Assembly (NCBI GenBank): GCA_947568835.1
Contig: OX387604.1
Span: forward strand, 2,584,001 to 2,648,000
DNA: 64,000 nucleotides
Direction: 5' to 3'
DNA from: Protonemura montana
Taxonomy: Eukaryota; Arthropoda; Insecta; Plecoptera; Nemouridae
Below the pieces are notes generated by a model, which saw only the letters and a list, made by a program, of their open reading frames with translations, was not told the origin of the DNA and did not search any database. Of the stretch, positions 31,433 to 43,299 are shown in pieces. The translations under genes were made by a program, and so were the position numbers. Each line of letters starts with the position of its first letter. Position 1 is the stretch's first letter.

Positions 31433-33370
31433 CTAGGCTGCATACATCATTCCATCAGGCTTGGTGTTGAGAGCGGAGTTCGGGTTGATTTGGAATTCCT
31501 CACATGCTTTGTCTTCGGCCTTCTTCTTCCCATATTTCACTTCCGTCTTTTTTTGAGGGCTGCCCTGGCCATCGCTTTGAGCACCCACCACAAATGTTTC
31601 TCCTTCTGGATCGTAAAGTTTAGAAGTTGTCCCAACCTCTGCCTTCACCCCTTCAAATATTGTAGGGAGAACGCTCTTGTCTTCCGTCGAGGGTCCTGGC
31701 CCTTGCTCGCTGGTTACCTCGAGCGTCGGCATTGCAACAGGCATCGCTTTTCCCCGGAGCCTATTCATGAATCCTACCCACTTGGATGTTTTCAGTTGTG
31801 AGATTGACTCAAAACCAGATAGACCAATGACCGATGAAAACTTTTCCGGAAAAATTTTCGGCTTAGACAAATAGACGACGCTATCCGTAGTTTCTGCAGC
31901 GGTGAAACTTCCGGCGCTGTTCTCACTCTTACAGGCTCCAGGCCTAGGAGTCGTCGTAACATCCGTCGTCTCCTCCTCTTCAAATATGGTCTCAAGAAAA
32001 CTTCCCTTCCAGGATCCTGGTCCTTGCTCGCTGGTGTCCACGAGGGAAGGCATTGTGTAGAGGGGATTCAATCTTCGGAGCCACTTCATAAATTTTGACC
32101 ACTTGGAAGTCTTTAGTTGTTTGAGAGGTTTATGTATGGAATGGTTGAAGTCCACAAGGAAAGTGCTGGGATCTTCGACTCTTTCTTGCCTTAAACGCCA
32201 GTCAAAACGATTTCGTCGAACATAACGCTTGCGGCTTTGTTTATTAATACGCTCCATCCACTTTCGTTCCACATCCTTGCGAGCTTGCCTTATTTCCTCG
32301 TTTTTGTCAGAATGGTGGTTGCGTCGGAAAGGTCGTGCGTCGGCCGGGGGTTTGAGTGACCAGTCAAGGCAAAGTGGGGGGCCTTTTTTTTCAAGATTAT
32401 CCATATTACTTCGTTTTTTCCGTGATCCACTACTCTGCGTTTTTGACCTCGATGAATCTTTTTCAAGGATTGGTGTTTTCATTCCCTCTAAAGTGCCAAG
32501 ATGAGCTTTTAATGATGGTCCTGGAGCCATGCCAAAGTTGTAGCTCTTCATTCCTTTTCGGCAATGGTTAGTATTGGGCTTGGGGAAGTCCAGTTCCAGG
32601 TCATGTGTCTCATGACTCTCCAAATATTCATGGTCAGGAATTGAGGTCTCTCCTTGAGCAGTGCCGATGTTATCACTTTCTCCTTGTGCTTCATAACAGT
32701 GCTTACTGGAGGTAGGCTCACTAAGCCCTAGGTGTGGTGTGCGCTCTGTCTGCTTGGCAAGGTTATGAACTACTGATGAGCCTGAAGCCGTGCCGATTTT
32801 TTTGCTTTTCTTTCCTGTTTGGGAACTGTGCATGTTTGGTGCGGGAAAATCCTGTACAAGGTAATTTGTAGGCTGACAATAAGGATATTCGAGGGCAGCA
32901 GGTGATGAAAACCCTTTACCCATGGAGGAAAACCCTTTACCCATGCTAATATTACTGTCGTTTTTCCTTATTGTGAATTGCACACTTTCTTTGGCAACTT
33001 GGTGATCTAATGCAGGTTTCTGTGTAGCCAATGGTGTACCTTTGACACGCGGCAAAGGATCTTCAACCATTTCGGGGATGCTGGAGCTTGTCTGTTTATT
33101 TTCCGCACTAAAGCGACTTGTACATGAGACCTCGTTATTGTTGGACTCACCGACTGTGAAACCTTGCACCCAGTTGCGAGAATTTACGGGTGAGTCGGGA
33201 AAAACCGAACAGAGTTCGAGGCTCCTGCTTGTCTCGAGTTGGATCGGCTCAGCATTCTTCAGTACCGGGTGGCTGGAAGCCTCTGCGACGTCGGTGCTGA
33301 TCTCTGGTAGAATTAACGTATTGTGGCAAAGCCTATTCTCGCTTTCCTGTTCCTTCGAGCGTCCCGACAT
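31433..33370 (-). CDS. Unrecognised 645-aa protein, paralogue 2 of 3
   Basis: Same length and architecture as paralogue 1: N-terminal 44-aa repeats, basic segment, and two QLKTSKW...TSEQGPG modules at residues 418-473 and 525-582. It has no indels against copy 1. By hand I count 34 nucleotide differences, about 24 non-synonymous and 10 synonymous, giving 23 amino-acid changes. The inter-module cluster CxCxxCxxxC of copy 1 has three of four Cys replaced here (Ser, Ser, Phe). Start at 33370 lies 6 nt after the conserved acceptor. The promoter-proximal region came along in the duplication, so it can be expressed independently. Function unknown. Confidence 0.85.
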   Translation of the reverse strand: MSGRSKEQESENRLCHNTLILPEISTDVAEASSHPVLKNAEPIQLETSRSLELCSVFPDSPVNSRNWVQGFTVGESNNNEVSCTSRFSAENKQTSSSIPEMVEDPLPRVKGTPLATQKPALDHQVAKESVQFTIRKNDSNISMGKGFSSMGKGFSSPAALEYPYCQPTNYLVQDFPAPNMHSSQTGKKSKKIGTASGSSVVHNLAKQTERTPHLGLSEPTSSKHCYEAQGESDNIGTAQGETSIPDHEYLESHETHDLELDFPKPNTNHCRKGMKSYNFGMAPGPSLKAHLGTLEGMKTPILEKDSSRSKTQSSGSRKKRSNMDNLEKKGPPLCLDWSLKPPADARPFRRNHHSDKNEEIRQARKDVERKWMERINKQSRKRYVRRNRFDWRLRQERVEDPSTFLVDFNHSIHKPLKQLKTSKWSKFMKWLRRLNPLYTMPSLVDTSEQGPGSWKGSFLETIFEEEETTDVTTTPRPGACKSENSAGSFTAAETTDSVVYLSKPKIFPEKFSSVIGLSGFESISQLKTSKWVGFMNRLRGKAMPVAMPTLEVTSEQGPGPSTEDKSVLPTIFEGVKAEVGTTSKLYDPEGETFVVGAQSDGQGSPQKKTEVKYGKKKAEDKACEEFQINPNSALNTKPDGMMYAA

Positions 33371-33376
33371 TCTGAC

Positions 33377-33462
33377 CTAGAAATCAAGTTTTATAAGATA
33401 ACTTATTAATTTTTTAGTCTCGCATTATCAAGAATACCTTATGGTGTTACGTTTTTACTTAC
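33377..33462 (-). other. 86-bp intron in the 5' UTR of paralogue 2
   Basis: Donor AAAAA|GTAAGT and acceptor GATTTCTAG|, identical in length to copies 1 and 3. Confidence 0.8.
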
Positions 33463-33697
33463 TTTTTGTTTAAGTTCACTAAACATTTGGTATTACTTAA
33501 TAAATTTGTGCGAGGATTATATTTTCCTCTGATCTTACGCTAGCGGCCGAAAAAAAAATGGGGGCGAGGCAGAGTCCGTTTGAATTGTGGCAACAATTGG
33601 TCACTGCAATCGAATGCTTGGTTGAAAACAGATGAAGCGCGATTTTATATACCAACCGCGTAATTTGAATTTTCGAATTCCGTGACTTTATACTCGT

Positions 33698-35100
33698 CAT
33701 GGTCAAATGCAATGTATTCTGGATGGCTTTATCTTGATGACTTCTACTTTACCAATTTATCAATAAGATAATGCCTGAGAATGTAAGCCTGTGCAACGTT
33801 TTAAAATAGAAACAACCGGAAGATAAGAACATTTAGTCTACACATGCATGTGCAATAACACAAAACTGCGATAAATTGTTTGTTTTCTTAGCCCCTATGT
33901 ATTATATGAAACGTATGGGACATGAAAATCGACTTAAGAGCAATTTCTTGTGGATTACTTTATTCTTACGTGTTGCCGAGTCACTTAGAAAATATTTCAA
34001 AAAATTATTCTGCGGGAAATTTTTTGAAAAAAAAAAACGTTTTGCTGTTGCCTTATTTTTCCCGAGAAGTAATAGGACTGAAAAATTCGGAATTTTTTAT
34101 TTCATCTATAATACCAATCTTGAGATAAAAACTAGTTTTCAGACATCTTTTTTCTCTAATTTCATATAAAAATAACTGGTTTATTATATGGCGTTCCAAT
34201 TGTGTCAAAAACTAAGCCATTGTTTCAATGATGAAACCTCATCAGTAAATAAAAACATTTCAGCGATAATTTGTTATAACAAACCTTTGCTTCGATTTAC
34301 TTGCTCCGGGATATTCTTTGCTGTCATTTATTTTCTGTCTCTTTCTCTCGTTTTTAGCAGTGTTTCTTCCTTGGACAGCAAGTTCTTGCATCTTTGGACC
34401 CGGCATCATGATGGCCACATTTCCGTCACTTTTGTAACACTGGAAGATAACACTCCTGGAGTTGATTGCCTGAACAGGCTTTAGTACCTACGTATTCACA
34501 TGTCATCTGTCCCGATATGATTACATTTTGCAACTTCATCAGAAGATAAAATATGATACTTTTCTAAGGACCTTTTTACTCCAAGCTTCAGGCTCCAGGG
34601 TTCAGGCTTCGGGCTGCAGACTACAGGCTTCAGGCTACAGCCTACAGGCTACAGGTTATAGGCTACGGAAAAGAGACTAGGAACTTGAAGCTACAAGCAT
34701 CGCTACACATCAAACATTAACAGGTACCTTTCTACCGGCATTCGGTACAATACGCTTGTTGTAGTGCAAGGAAACATTGTTTGTGGGTGGGCATCCATCA
34801 AATCAATCACACCAACCTAGTATTTCCTTGCACAACATTTTTCAGCCAAAACTGCGTTATGTCAACGCAATCAAACGTATCACGCACTTTTTGTGTGAAT
34901 CGTTACGCAGTCTTGCTACAAAACGTACATTCGAAGATGTCGTTGTTTCGGTCTCCACTTGACATTTTAAAGTCAAGAAGAACTGCACAAAGTGCACAGT
35001 GTAAAGTGCAAAAAGGACTGCTGAAAATGATAAGGCTAATACATTGTGGTTACCCTTAAGAAGGTTCTCACCCTAATTCGCATTTATTGGTTCGACACAT
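33698..35100. other. No confident gene
   Basis: Includes a candidate exon at 34358-34437 after a strong pyrimidine tract (TTTCTCTCGTTTTTAG), discussed with the 29536 exon. It also holds a short degenerate run of CAGGCTTCAGGCTACAGG units at about 34585-34665. The remainder is AT-rich. Confidence 0.45.
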
Positions 35101-35139
35101 TTAAGAGTCACACAGTGGGCACGCGAGAAGACGCCGTCT

Positions 35140-36635
35140 ACTTGGCCACGCGGTCTGCTCTGCTAAACGCGGTCCACATTGTGGTCCCTGCCAGGCCACG
35201 CTGTCTGCACTGCTGAACGAGGTCCACACCCCGGTCCCTGCCAGGCCACGCTGTCTGCACTGCTGAACGAGGTCCACATCCCGGTCCCTGCCAGGCCACG
35301 CTGTCTGCTCTGCTGAACGAGGTCCACATCGTGGTCCCTGCCAGGCCACGCTGTCTGCACTGCTGAACGAGGTCCACACCCCGGTCCCTGCCAGGCCACG
35401 CTGTCTGCTCTGCTGAACGAGGTCCACATCGTGGTCCCTGCCAGGCCACGCTGTCTGCACTGCTGAACGAGGTCCACATCGTGGTCTCTGCCACGCCACG
35501 CTGTCTGCACTGCTGAACGAGGTCCACACCCCGGTCCCTGCCAGGCCACGCTGTCTGCACTGCTGAACGAGGACCACACCCCGGTCCCTGCCAGGCCACG
35601 CGGTCTGCACTGCTGAACGAGGACCACACCCCGGTACCTGCCAGGCCACGCTGTCTGCTCTGCTGAACGAGGACCACACCCCGGTCCTTGCCAGGCCACG
35701 CTGCTGCTCTGCTGAACGAGGTCCACACCCCGGTCCCTGCCAGGCCACGCTGTCTGCTCTGCTGAACGAGGTCCACATCGTGGTCCCTGCCAGGCCACGC
35801 TGTCTGCACTGCTGAACGAGGTCCACACCCCGGTCCCTGCCAGGCCACGCTGTCTGCTCTGCTGAACGAGGTCCACATCGTGGTCCCTGCCAGGCCACGC
35901 TGTCTGCTCTGCTGAACGAGGACCACACCCCGGTCCCTGCCAGGCCACGCTGTCTGCACTGCTGAACGAGGTCCACATCGTGGTCCCTGCCAGGCCACGC
36001 TGTCTGCACTGCTGAACGAGGTCCACATCGTGGTCCCTGCCAGGCCACGCTGTCTGCTCTGCTGAACGAGGACCACACCCCGGTCCCTGCCAGGCCACGC
36101 TGTCTGCACTGCTGAACGAGGTCCACATCGTGGTCCCTGCCAGGCCACGCTGTCTGCTCTGCTGAACGAGGACCACACCCCGGTCCCTGCCAGGCCACGC
36201 TGTCTGCTGAACGAGGTCCACACCCCGGTTCCTGCCAGGCCACGCTGTCTGCTCTGCTGAACGAGGTCCACACCCCGGTCCTTGCCAGGCCACGCTGTCT
36301 GCTCTGCTGAACGAGGTCCACATCGTGGTCCCTGCCAGGCCACGCTGTCTGCTCTGCTGAACGAGGTCCACATCGTGGTCCCTGCCAGGCCACGCTGTCT
36401 GCTCTGCTGAACGAGGTCCACACCCCGGTCCCTGCCAGGCCACGCTGTCTGCACTGCTGAACGAGGTCCACATCGTGGTCCCTGCCAGGCCATGCTGTCT
36501 GCTCTGCTGAACGAGGTCCACACTGCGGTCCCTGCCAGGCCACGCTGTCTGCTGAACGAGGTCCACACCCCGGTTCCTGCCAGGCCACGCTGTCTGCTGA
36601 ACGAGGTCCACACCCCGGTTCCTGCCAGGGCACTT
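35140..36635. repeat. 50-bp minisatellite, ~30 units
   Basis: Unit (plus sense): GGTCCCTGCCAGGCCACGCT followed by GTCTGCACTGCTGAACGAGG and TCCACACCCC. Three positions vary between units in a mosaic: GCACT/GCTCT, GGTCC/GGACC, and CACACCCC/CACATCGT. Three units are 45 bp (near 36205, 36555 and 36600), and one near 35705 has a 1-bp loss. Because 50 is not a multiple of 3 and the minus-strand unit lacks stops in every phase, all three minus frames stay open for 480-510 codons with a 50-residue period. No start context, splice signal or flanking homology supports a protein. Confidence 0.95.
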
Positions 36636-36744
36636 CTACTAAACCCTGCGCTGATTTTTACTCTTTTGATGCACAGTCAACACAGTTAAGTTGAAATAAT
36701 GGTCCGCTTAACGAGCTGCCACTAAAATTCTCTCGTAATGCTTG

Positions 36745-36865
36745 TGCCCAATTAGCTCAGTTGGTTAGAGCAACACCAAATCGGGACCGGGTTTGAGTAC
36801 TTAGCTGGGCACCAATTCTCAATGGGTTTTTAGTGTTACGAACTCTACCCATTACAAGCATTTTC
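36745..36865 (+). mobile_element. tRNA-headed SINE-like element with inverted ends
   Basis: Carries an A-box-like TAGCTCAGTTGGTTAGAGCA and a weak B-box (GGGTTTGAGTAC), then GGGCACC. The ends AATGCTTGT and ACAAGCATT form a short inverted repeat. The anticodon arm is incomplete, so this is not a functional tRNA gene. Confidence 0.65.
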
Positions 36866-37463
36866 AAATTAAACTCTGATGAAATAATAATAAACAATAA
36901 ATAAATCAGATCCCACTGTAACTGGTTGCTGATTGTGTATGGTTCGTTGCAGGCCCTGCCGAGATCGTGTCGACTTCAAGCGCCATCCTTCGACTCCAAC
37001 GCCAAGACTTCCACAGTCTTCCATCGCTATCGTAAATTGGGCCGCGTAATTGGGAACCCATTCTGTCAACTCGGTCGGCTGGGTCGTCGTTTATGTTCAG
37101 CTAAGACGTCGTGGAGTCAGGCAACATGATAACGTTTTGCGCTGCGTTGACTTGCGTTGTGTTGATTTGCGTTGACACTGCGTTTATTCTTGTGTTATTT
37201 TTAACAGTCCTTTATAGTGTGCGCGATCGAAACTGGAAGAAACGTGGAGCAAACGAGAGTTTGGAATCAGAAATTGTTGTGCTCTTCTTGTGTGGACGGT
37301 TGTCCTATACCTGTAAAATATGTATCTGTTTGTACAAGTTTCTATTTGCAACATTGTTTGTGTTTGTGTAACTGACTGTTTTAATTGTGTTTCATGTTTT
37401 TTTTACTTGTGTTTCTGTTTCACTGACCCGTGTTTTTTTAACCTTCGTCTTTTAACCCATGCC
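36866..37463. other. No confident gene
   Basis: A plus-strand frame (37111-37371) with hydrophobic stretches begins after a possible TTCGTTGCAG acceptor at about 36941-36950. It is unrecognised and may be chance. Confidence 0.35.
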
Positions 37464-38296
37464 ACAGGAACCTAATGACAGGAACCTACCCACAGGAACC
37501 TAATGACAGGAACCTACCTACAGGAACCTAATGACAGGAACCTACCTACAGGAACCTAATGACAGGAACCTACCTACAGGAACCTAATGACAGGAACCTA
37601 CCTACAGGAACCTAATGACAGGAACCTACCTACAGGAACCTACCTACAGGAACCTAATGACAGGAACCTACCTACAGGAACCTAATGACAGGAACCTACC
37701 TACAGGAACCTAATGACAGGAACCTACCTACAGGAACCTAATGACAGGAACCTACCTACAGGAACCTAATGACAGGAACCTACCTACAGGAACCTAATGA
37801 CAGGAACCTAATGACAGGAACCTACCTACAGGAACCTAATGACAGGAACCTACCCACAGGAACCTAATGACAGGAACCTACCTACAGGAACCTAATGACA
37901 GGAACCTACCTACAGGAACCTAATGACAGGAACCTACCTACAGGAACCTAATGACAGGAACCTACCTACAGGAACCTAATGACAGGAACCTACCCACAGG
38001 AACCTAATGACAGGAACCTACCTACAGGAACCTAATGACAGGAACCTAATGACAGGAACCTACCTACAGGAACCTAATGACAGGAACCTACCTACAGGAA
38101 CCTAATGACAGGAACCTACCTACAGGAACCTAATGACAGGAACCTAATGACAGGAACCTACCTACAGGAACCTAATGACAGGAACCTACCCACAGGAACC
38201 TAATGACAGGAACCTACCTACAGGAACCTAATGACAGGAACCTACCTACAGGAACCTAATGACAGGAACCTACCCACAGGAACCTAATGACAGAAC
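37464..38296. repeat. 14-bp minisatellite, mostly as 28-bp dimers
   Basis: About 59 units of ACAGGAACCTAATG and ACAGGAACCTACCT (with occasional ACCC) in strict alternation, broken where one type doubles. Very low divergence points to recent expansion. Confidence 0.97.
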
Positions 38297-39380
38297 ATTA
38301 CTTTTCAGCAGCTGATAGTCAAATGTCAGGCAATAACACAAGCTATTTTTATTTAATTGTCACAAACGTATAATTCGGAGTTTGACAGCGGCAGGCTTCA
38401 CGTCGCAACGTGTTCAGGGGTACCGACTTGGATGTCTGATCGTTGTCTCAGCTGCATAGCTTCCAACACGACTAGCCGCTTTTCAAGTCAAGATCTGAGA
38501 CATTTTGTCTCTACGTTGAAGTATTGCTGAAGCAGGGCTAAATAATTGCAAGGAAATAAATTTATAGTATAGTAAAATAATGTACCTTTATTAGAGCATA
38601 GTGAAATTACTAGCACAGATGGTCTGTCCTGGGTTCAAGTTGGCTTTGTAAAATCTTGAAAGAAGGCCTTTCTATCAAATTAAAAAAATACCTCAAAACT
38701 CATCTAAAAAAGTGGAGCTTTAGTAATCCAGCCTGTCTCACTCATGCTGACAATCACCGCTATACTATTCTCATAATCGCGAATTAATGACGTCTATAAT
38801 AAACACACTCCGTTGACAGATCTCTCTAGCCTACTGATGCAATATATTTCATTTCTTCGTGCCCCCCCAAGAATTTAACATCTATGCAAGTTTTATCTAT
38901 GTTCAAATTATTAATGTTCAAATCCGTGAGACCTTTGTTCTGTTGGCCAGCTCTGCATTAAGGTTGGTTTTTACCAACATTTTAACCGTAAGTTGAACCT
39001 CTAGCTCACAAAAACATCTGAATTTCACTGCATATGATGGCGATATGTTTCAACTAACATTCCAACTAAAAGTTTAGATTTTGGTAAAACAGGACCTTAA
39101 TACACAATGTTGATAAAGTAGTCCAGCGTTAGCGGTAACAAGTTCTAGTTCTCTACAAAAATGTGACCTGGTATCAACAATAGCAAACAGCTGTCTGATC
39201 TGAACACTGCACCAAACAACTGGTGTATATCTGGCAAAACAAAGCTAAAGTTTTCATTTGTTCTAGAGCTGTTATGCACGAATCCTGAAGTGAATGCCTG
39301 TCCTCAGCGTATGTAAATGTGTATACGAGTCGTCATGTAGTTTTCAACGAGTCTAACTTAACTTTATTCTGGTCTCTTCA
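38297..39380. other. No gene recognised
   Basis: AT-rich sequence without supported features. Confidence 0.45.
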
Positions 39381-39381
39381 G

Positions 39382-39542
39382 GTTCACTCTACGAGCCGCT
39401 GCCTTGGCGTCGTCTCGTTCTGTACTTCGGGACCGCGGGGACAAGAACTTCGACGACTCAACTCGGAGACCTTGCATCAAGCAGTTGAAATCGAGGCAAG
39501 GACGCGCTTTGAGAGATTTATCAGGGCTCTGAGGAAACATAG
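39382..39542 (+). CDS. Candidate isolated exon (161 bp)
   Basis: Bounded by GGTCTCTTCAG| and ATAG|GTAACT, GC-richer than its surroundings. One frame is open through it (LRRLNSETLHQAVEIEAR, then RFERFIRALRKHR). Another frame is open for most of it. No partner exon or family is recognised. Confidence 0.35.
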
Positions 39543-39659
39543 GTAACTTTGATTTGTCCAATAACATATTTCATTGCTAGCTTTGCGGGGCTTTACGTCA
39601 CGTCAGTTCAGAGGCTGTTTTCTTCTCAAGTGCGGGAAATATTAATAATTCTTAATTAA

Positions 39660-39930
39660 TTTGTGTGACACGAGATAAGTCAGAAAATATTTGGAGACGA
39701 GTCCAGTTTTTATTGTTGTAGGTTCTTTTAAGAAAACTTGTTTGGTTGTAGCAGTTTTCATTGCTGTGTTGTTGCAGTTGATTGTTGTAGTTTTTCTCTG
39801 AGAAGGTCGTTTGTTGTCGACGTTTAGATTGTTGTAGGTTTCTTTTAGGCATTGGTTGTTTCGTTGTGGCAGTGTCCATCGATGAAAGTTTGCTGTTAGC
39901 AGATCGATTTGTTGGTGTAGTTTTCATGTC
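39660..39930. repeat. Degenerate TTGTTGTAG-rich repeat
   Basis: Recurring ATTGTTGTAGGTTYCTTTTA and GTTGTAGTTTT phrases. The minus-strand Asn/Gln/Lys-rich frame over it is low-complexity. Confidence 0.5.
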
Positions 39931-42300
39931 TCATTTTCTGTCTTCTCTCGTTTTGCGCTTTTTCTCTAAACTTGTGTTTTGTCTAAAACGTCATTTCTAA
40001 TATTGTGGTAAATGAAACCAACATCACGACATGGCAGATAGAGTCATAAGCGAGAGAAGGATTTCCTCAGATGCTTTGAGATTCATGTGACCAAATTTAC
40101 AAGCTATAGGGCTTAATCGCTCGCCTGCATAATGTTGCTGTTTGCACCCGTGAGGCCCGCCCCGACGTTCGTTTTTCATGGTTTCTGCGCATCACATTAA
40201 AGCGAATGCTGGGTGATTGATTATAATCTACACAAATTACAGATTATAATTGGCCATGACCACTGACCTCACGGAACAAACGCTTGTAAACATTGAATGA
40301 ATCACTCTCACAGTTTGCAGATTTACGTAAATACAAAGTATGTCAATAGTTATTCAGATATTGTTAAAGCATTTGAATCGTATTTGATGGCTATATTATT
40401 TTCTTTTGATATATTGTTTTGTGATATAAAAATATACGACCCTTTAGCTATTTGATTGGAATCCCCAGATGAAAAGTAATTTTATGAGTTTGTGGTGATT
40501 GTAAAATTGAGAACTTCCTGTAACTTTCACTCCTCATTCCTTTTTATTTAAATCAGAGTTTAGTGAAGGCTAGAGGTACCACTTTTTTCTGGTTGGAATT
40601 TTAGTTAAACAGCCTCCGACTTTAAACGATCTCTGGCCTGTTCCGCACCGCGAGAGGTTGCCAATCCAAGCTCATCGTACCTCGTATCTACTGGATGCTG
40701 TGGACAAACTCGACTAACCGAATTCGCAAAGTGCCAAGGCAAAAAAATATCTAAAAAGATTTTCCATAAACAATATTATTCATAGCACTAGGGTGGATAG
40801 ATTTACAAATCTATATATATTTTAATGCAATTAATTTCTAGTCAAGCTAAATTTGGGAACCGTACTCCAGTATTTTTCATTGTCTAATTTAAAATCAAGG
40901 ATATACATAATAATACTAGAAACAGGGATAAGAGATAAGAAAGAGTTAGGAAAAGTGCTTTAGTAAAATCACTGTTTCTTACCTTATATTATACCTTTAA
41001 ATTTAGCACATGTGCTAAATTTAAAAGAGAAATGCTGAAAATAGGAAAAGTTTAGGATTGTTGTACAATATTTAAAATGTTTTGTAATATGTACTTACCT
41101 ATCATGTAATATAATGCAATTGTTCCACTGTACTAGAGCTACTACGTTCTACCGTACCGTACAAGCATGCGCTTTATAAACTTTTTTTTTAAATTAATTC
41201 TATCTGAGATTATCAATAGCTGATCGAAATGGTCTAGGGTAAATGTGTAAAAAAGTTAATTGAATTGTTATTTTTTGGCATGGAGAGCGTCATAAGGCTG
41301 GAATGTAAGGAATAGGGAAAATGAAATGGGTCATTCCTTGAATCGATGATAATTTTACTTGCTCTTCCAGATGATCTTGCTGTTTCACTTTGAACAGAGA
41401 AGCCAGGTCAAGTGTTCCTGATATCTCGAGGTATTATAAGGTTTTTATGTGGTTTTAATTTATCCGTATGGACTGTAATAAACGAAAAGAGCCGCTTTAC
41501 TGCACTTTTGAATGGTTTAGCGGTATAGAGAAGGCATGTAGCCTCTATAAGGGTGCTTATATATCCGCCATTTTCAATCTTAATATGCTACTGGTTGGGG
41601 TCCGCTGCCAGAGGGTAGGGACCCAGCTGTCCAATCCCAGCGTCTACATGACTGGCGCCCACTTTAAAATTTGAATCTAGCTGTATGGTAAGAAATATAA
41701 TATAATATAGGTATATAAAATATTTATGTAAAAAACTACGGACTTCTTTTTGTGCCCTCTTTAAAATAAGAAACATGATAACAAAACCAAATCGAAGGAA
41801 GTCTACTATGTGTACTTTCACTTACGGCCTCTTTTGGAATTACAGCTTGGGGTAATGCTGGCTCGGTTTTGAAAAGAGTTTTTCAATTAAAAAAAAAACA
41901 CTTTTAGAATAATAACTAAATTGAAGAAAAGAAAACATCATAGGAAATTATTCATTCGGGAAAGTGTTATGACCTTACCTAGCGTTTTTATCTTAGAATC
42001 ACTGACCTGTATTTTTAAAGAAAAGCTTATTTCTATGAAACATTCAAATGAACACTCGTATGGTACCAGGAATTGCACAAAACTATGTATTCTCAAGCGT
42101 ATTAAATTGCTTTAAAGACAGCGTATTTCATCTTGGCATTCAACTTTTTAGTAACCTTCCTGACATTGTTGCCTCAATAGCTCTTGTTTTAAAGTTTGAC
42201 ACACTGTGAAGAAATTGTTATCATATAAAGGTTTTTATAATGTGACGAATTTATAAATTTGACATGAAGTATTGGACAAAGGTGTGACTGTTTTTTCAAA
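39931..42300. other. No gene recognised
   Basis: AT-rich. Contains the 30-bp perfect palindrome at 40996-41025 (TTTAAATTTAGCACA and its complement). No supported gene. Confidence 0.5.
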
Positions 42301-42307
42301 TTATTTC

Positions 42308-42352
42308 ACCTGCTTATTTTAGTATTTTAGTATTTTAGTATTTTAGTATTAT
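42308..42352. repeat. (TATTTTAG)n microsatellite
   Basis: About five copies of TATTTTAG. Confidence 0.85.
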
Positions 42353-42880
42353 GCTTGATTTTATTAATTTGCAATATATTTCTAATTATAATCTATTTTT
42401 ATTTTGGATGAGTCCACATCCTTTTACTATTTGACTGTAGACTCTGTGACTATGGACAGATAAAGAGATAATATAAACACAAGTGAAGGTTTGTGCAATC
42501 TTCTTGTTAGAATTTAAATGTGCAATTGATTTATATTGCTTATCAGTGTAGGAATTGTTGTGAGACAATAATCCTCGACCGAAAAGAAATATTATCCCAA
42601 AGTGTAATTGGAGGCAGTAATTAATTCGAGTAGGCAAAGAGAAGAACACAAAATATTTGTGTCACATCCTAGAATATTATCAAGTAAGTTATTTTCAAGT
42701 TGACACTAACCTGATGCATCATGGTCATCATTCTCCAACGATCATTTCAAACGTATCCTAGGTTACGTCGAGATTTCACTCTCATCCATTGCAAGCAAAG
42801 ACAATTTAATATTTAAATGGTTGTTTGATAAAACTAATCGGTTTATCGGTCAGTACCCAAATTATGAGTCACAAATAAAT
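42353..42880. other. No gene recognised
   Basis: AT-rich spacer. Confidence 0.4.
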
Positions 42881-42883
42881 TGT

Positions 42884-43250
42884 TTTTATTTATTTATTTA
42901 TTTATTATTTTCCGTCGCACAGTATTCAGGTACATAATATTTTAACATACAAGTTAGGCTCACTCCATAATAGTTTTATTTTTTAAATAAAGCCGGAGTC
43001 TTGGAAATAGTCAGGTTATAAATCATGTCATAAAATACAATAAAATGTTTTAGTTTACAGTATAGTTATAAACAGTTTGTTCCCTTTAAATAGTCATTAA
43101 TGCTATAAAAAGCGTTATTCATTAGGTAGTTTTTTATTTTACATTTGTACACATCTCTGCTTACATCTAGAGTTTTGAGATGATTCGGGAGACCGTTGTA
43201 TATATTGTTGTTTATGCAATGCTAAAAAATTGTAAAAATAATCATATATA
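42884..43250 (-). mobile_element. Probable LINE 3' end with (AAAT)n tail
   Basis: TTTATTTATTTATTTATT followed by TTCCGTCGCACAGTATT parallels the ends at 5718 (TTTATTTTCC) and 61795 (TTTATTTTCCGTTG). The following sequence suggests a degraded RT C-terminus on the minus strand. No catalytic motif. Confidence 0.4.
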
Positions 43251-43299
43251 ATAAATAATAATCATAAATAAATAAGTGAGGACACAATCTGATTCCCTA

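Larger units (their letters stand above)
30531..33697 (-). repeat. Segmental duplication, copy 2 (partner 21115-24290)
   Basis: Begins just after GGTAGGATCCC and ends at TATACTCGTC, then diverges at once from copy 1. It includes the MITE (30947-31112), an AATAAA, the ORF, the 5'-UTR intron and the proximal promoter. Confidence 0.95.

Noticed and set aside
35101..36633. Three overlapping 480-510-codon minus-strand ORFs
   Set aside because: They are the three phases of a 50-bp minisatellite. No splice sites, no unique domain, and every phase is equally open.
37464..38296. Regular direct repeats resembling a CRISPR array
   Set aside because: Units are contiguous 14-mers with no unique spacers, in animal DNA: a minisatellite.
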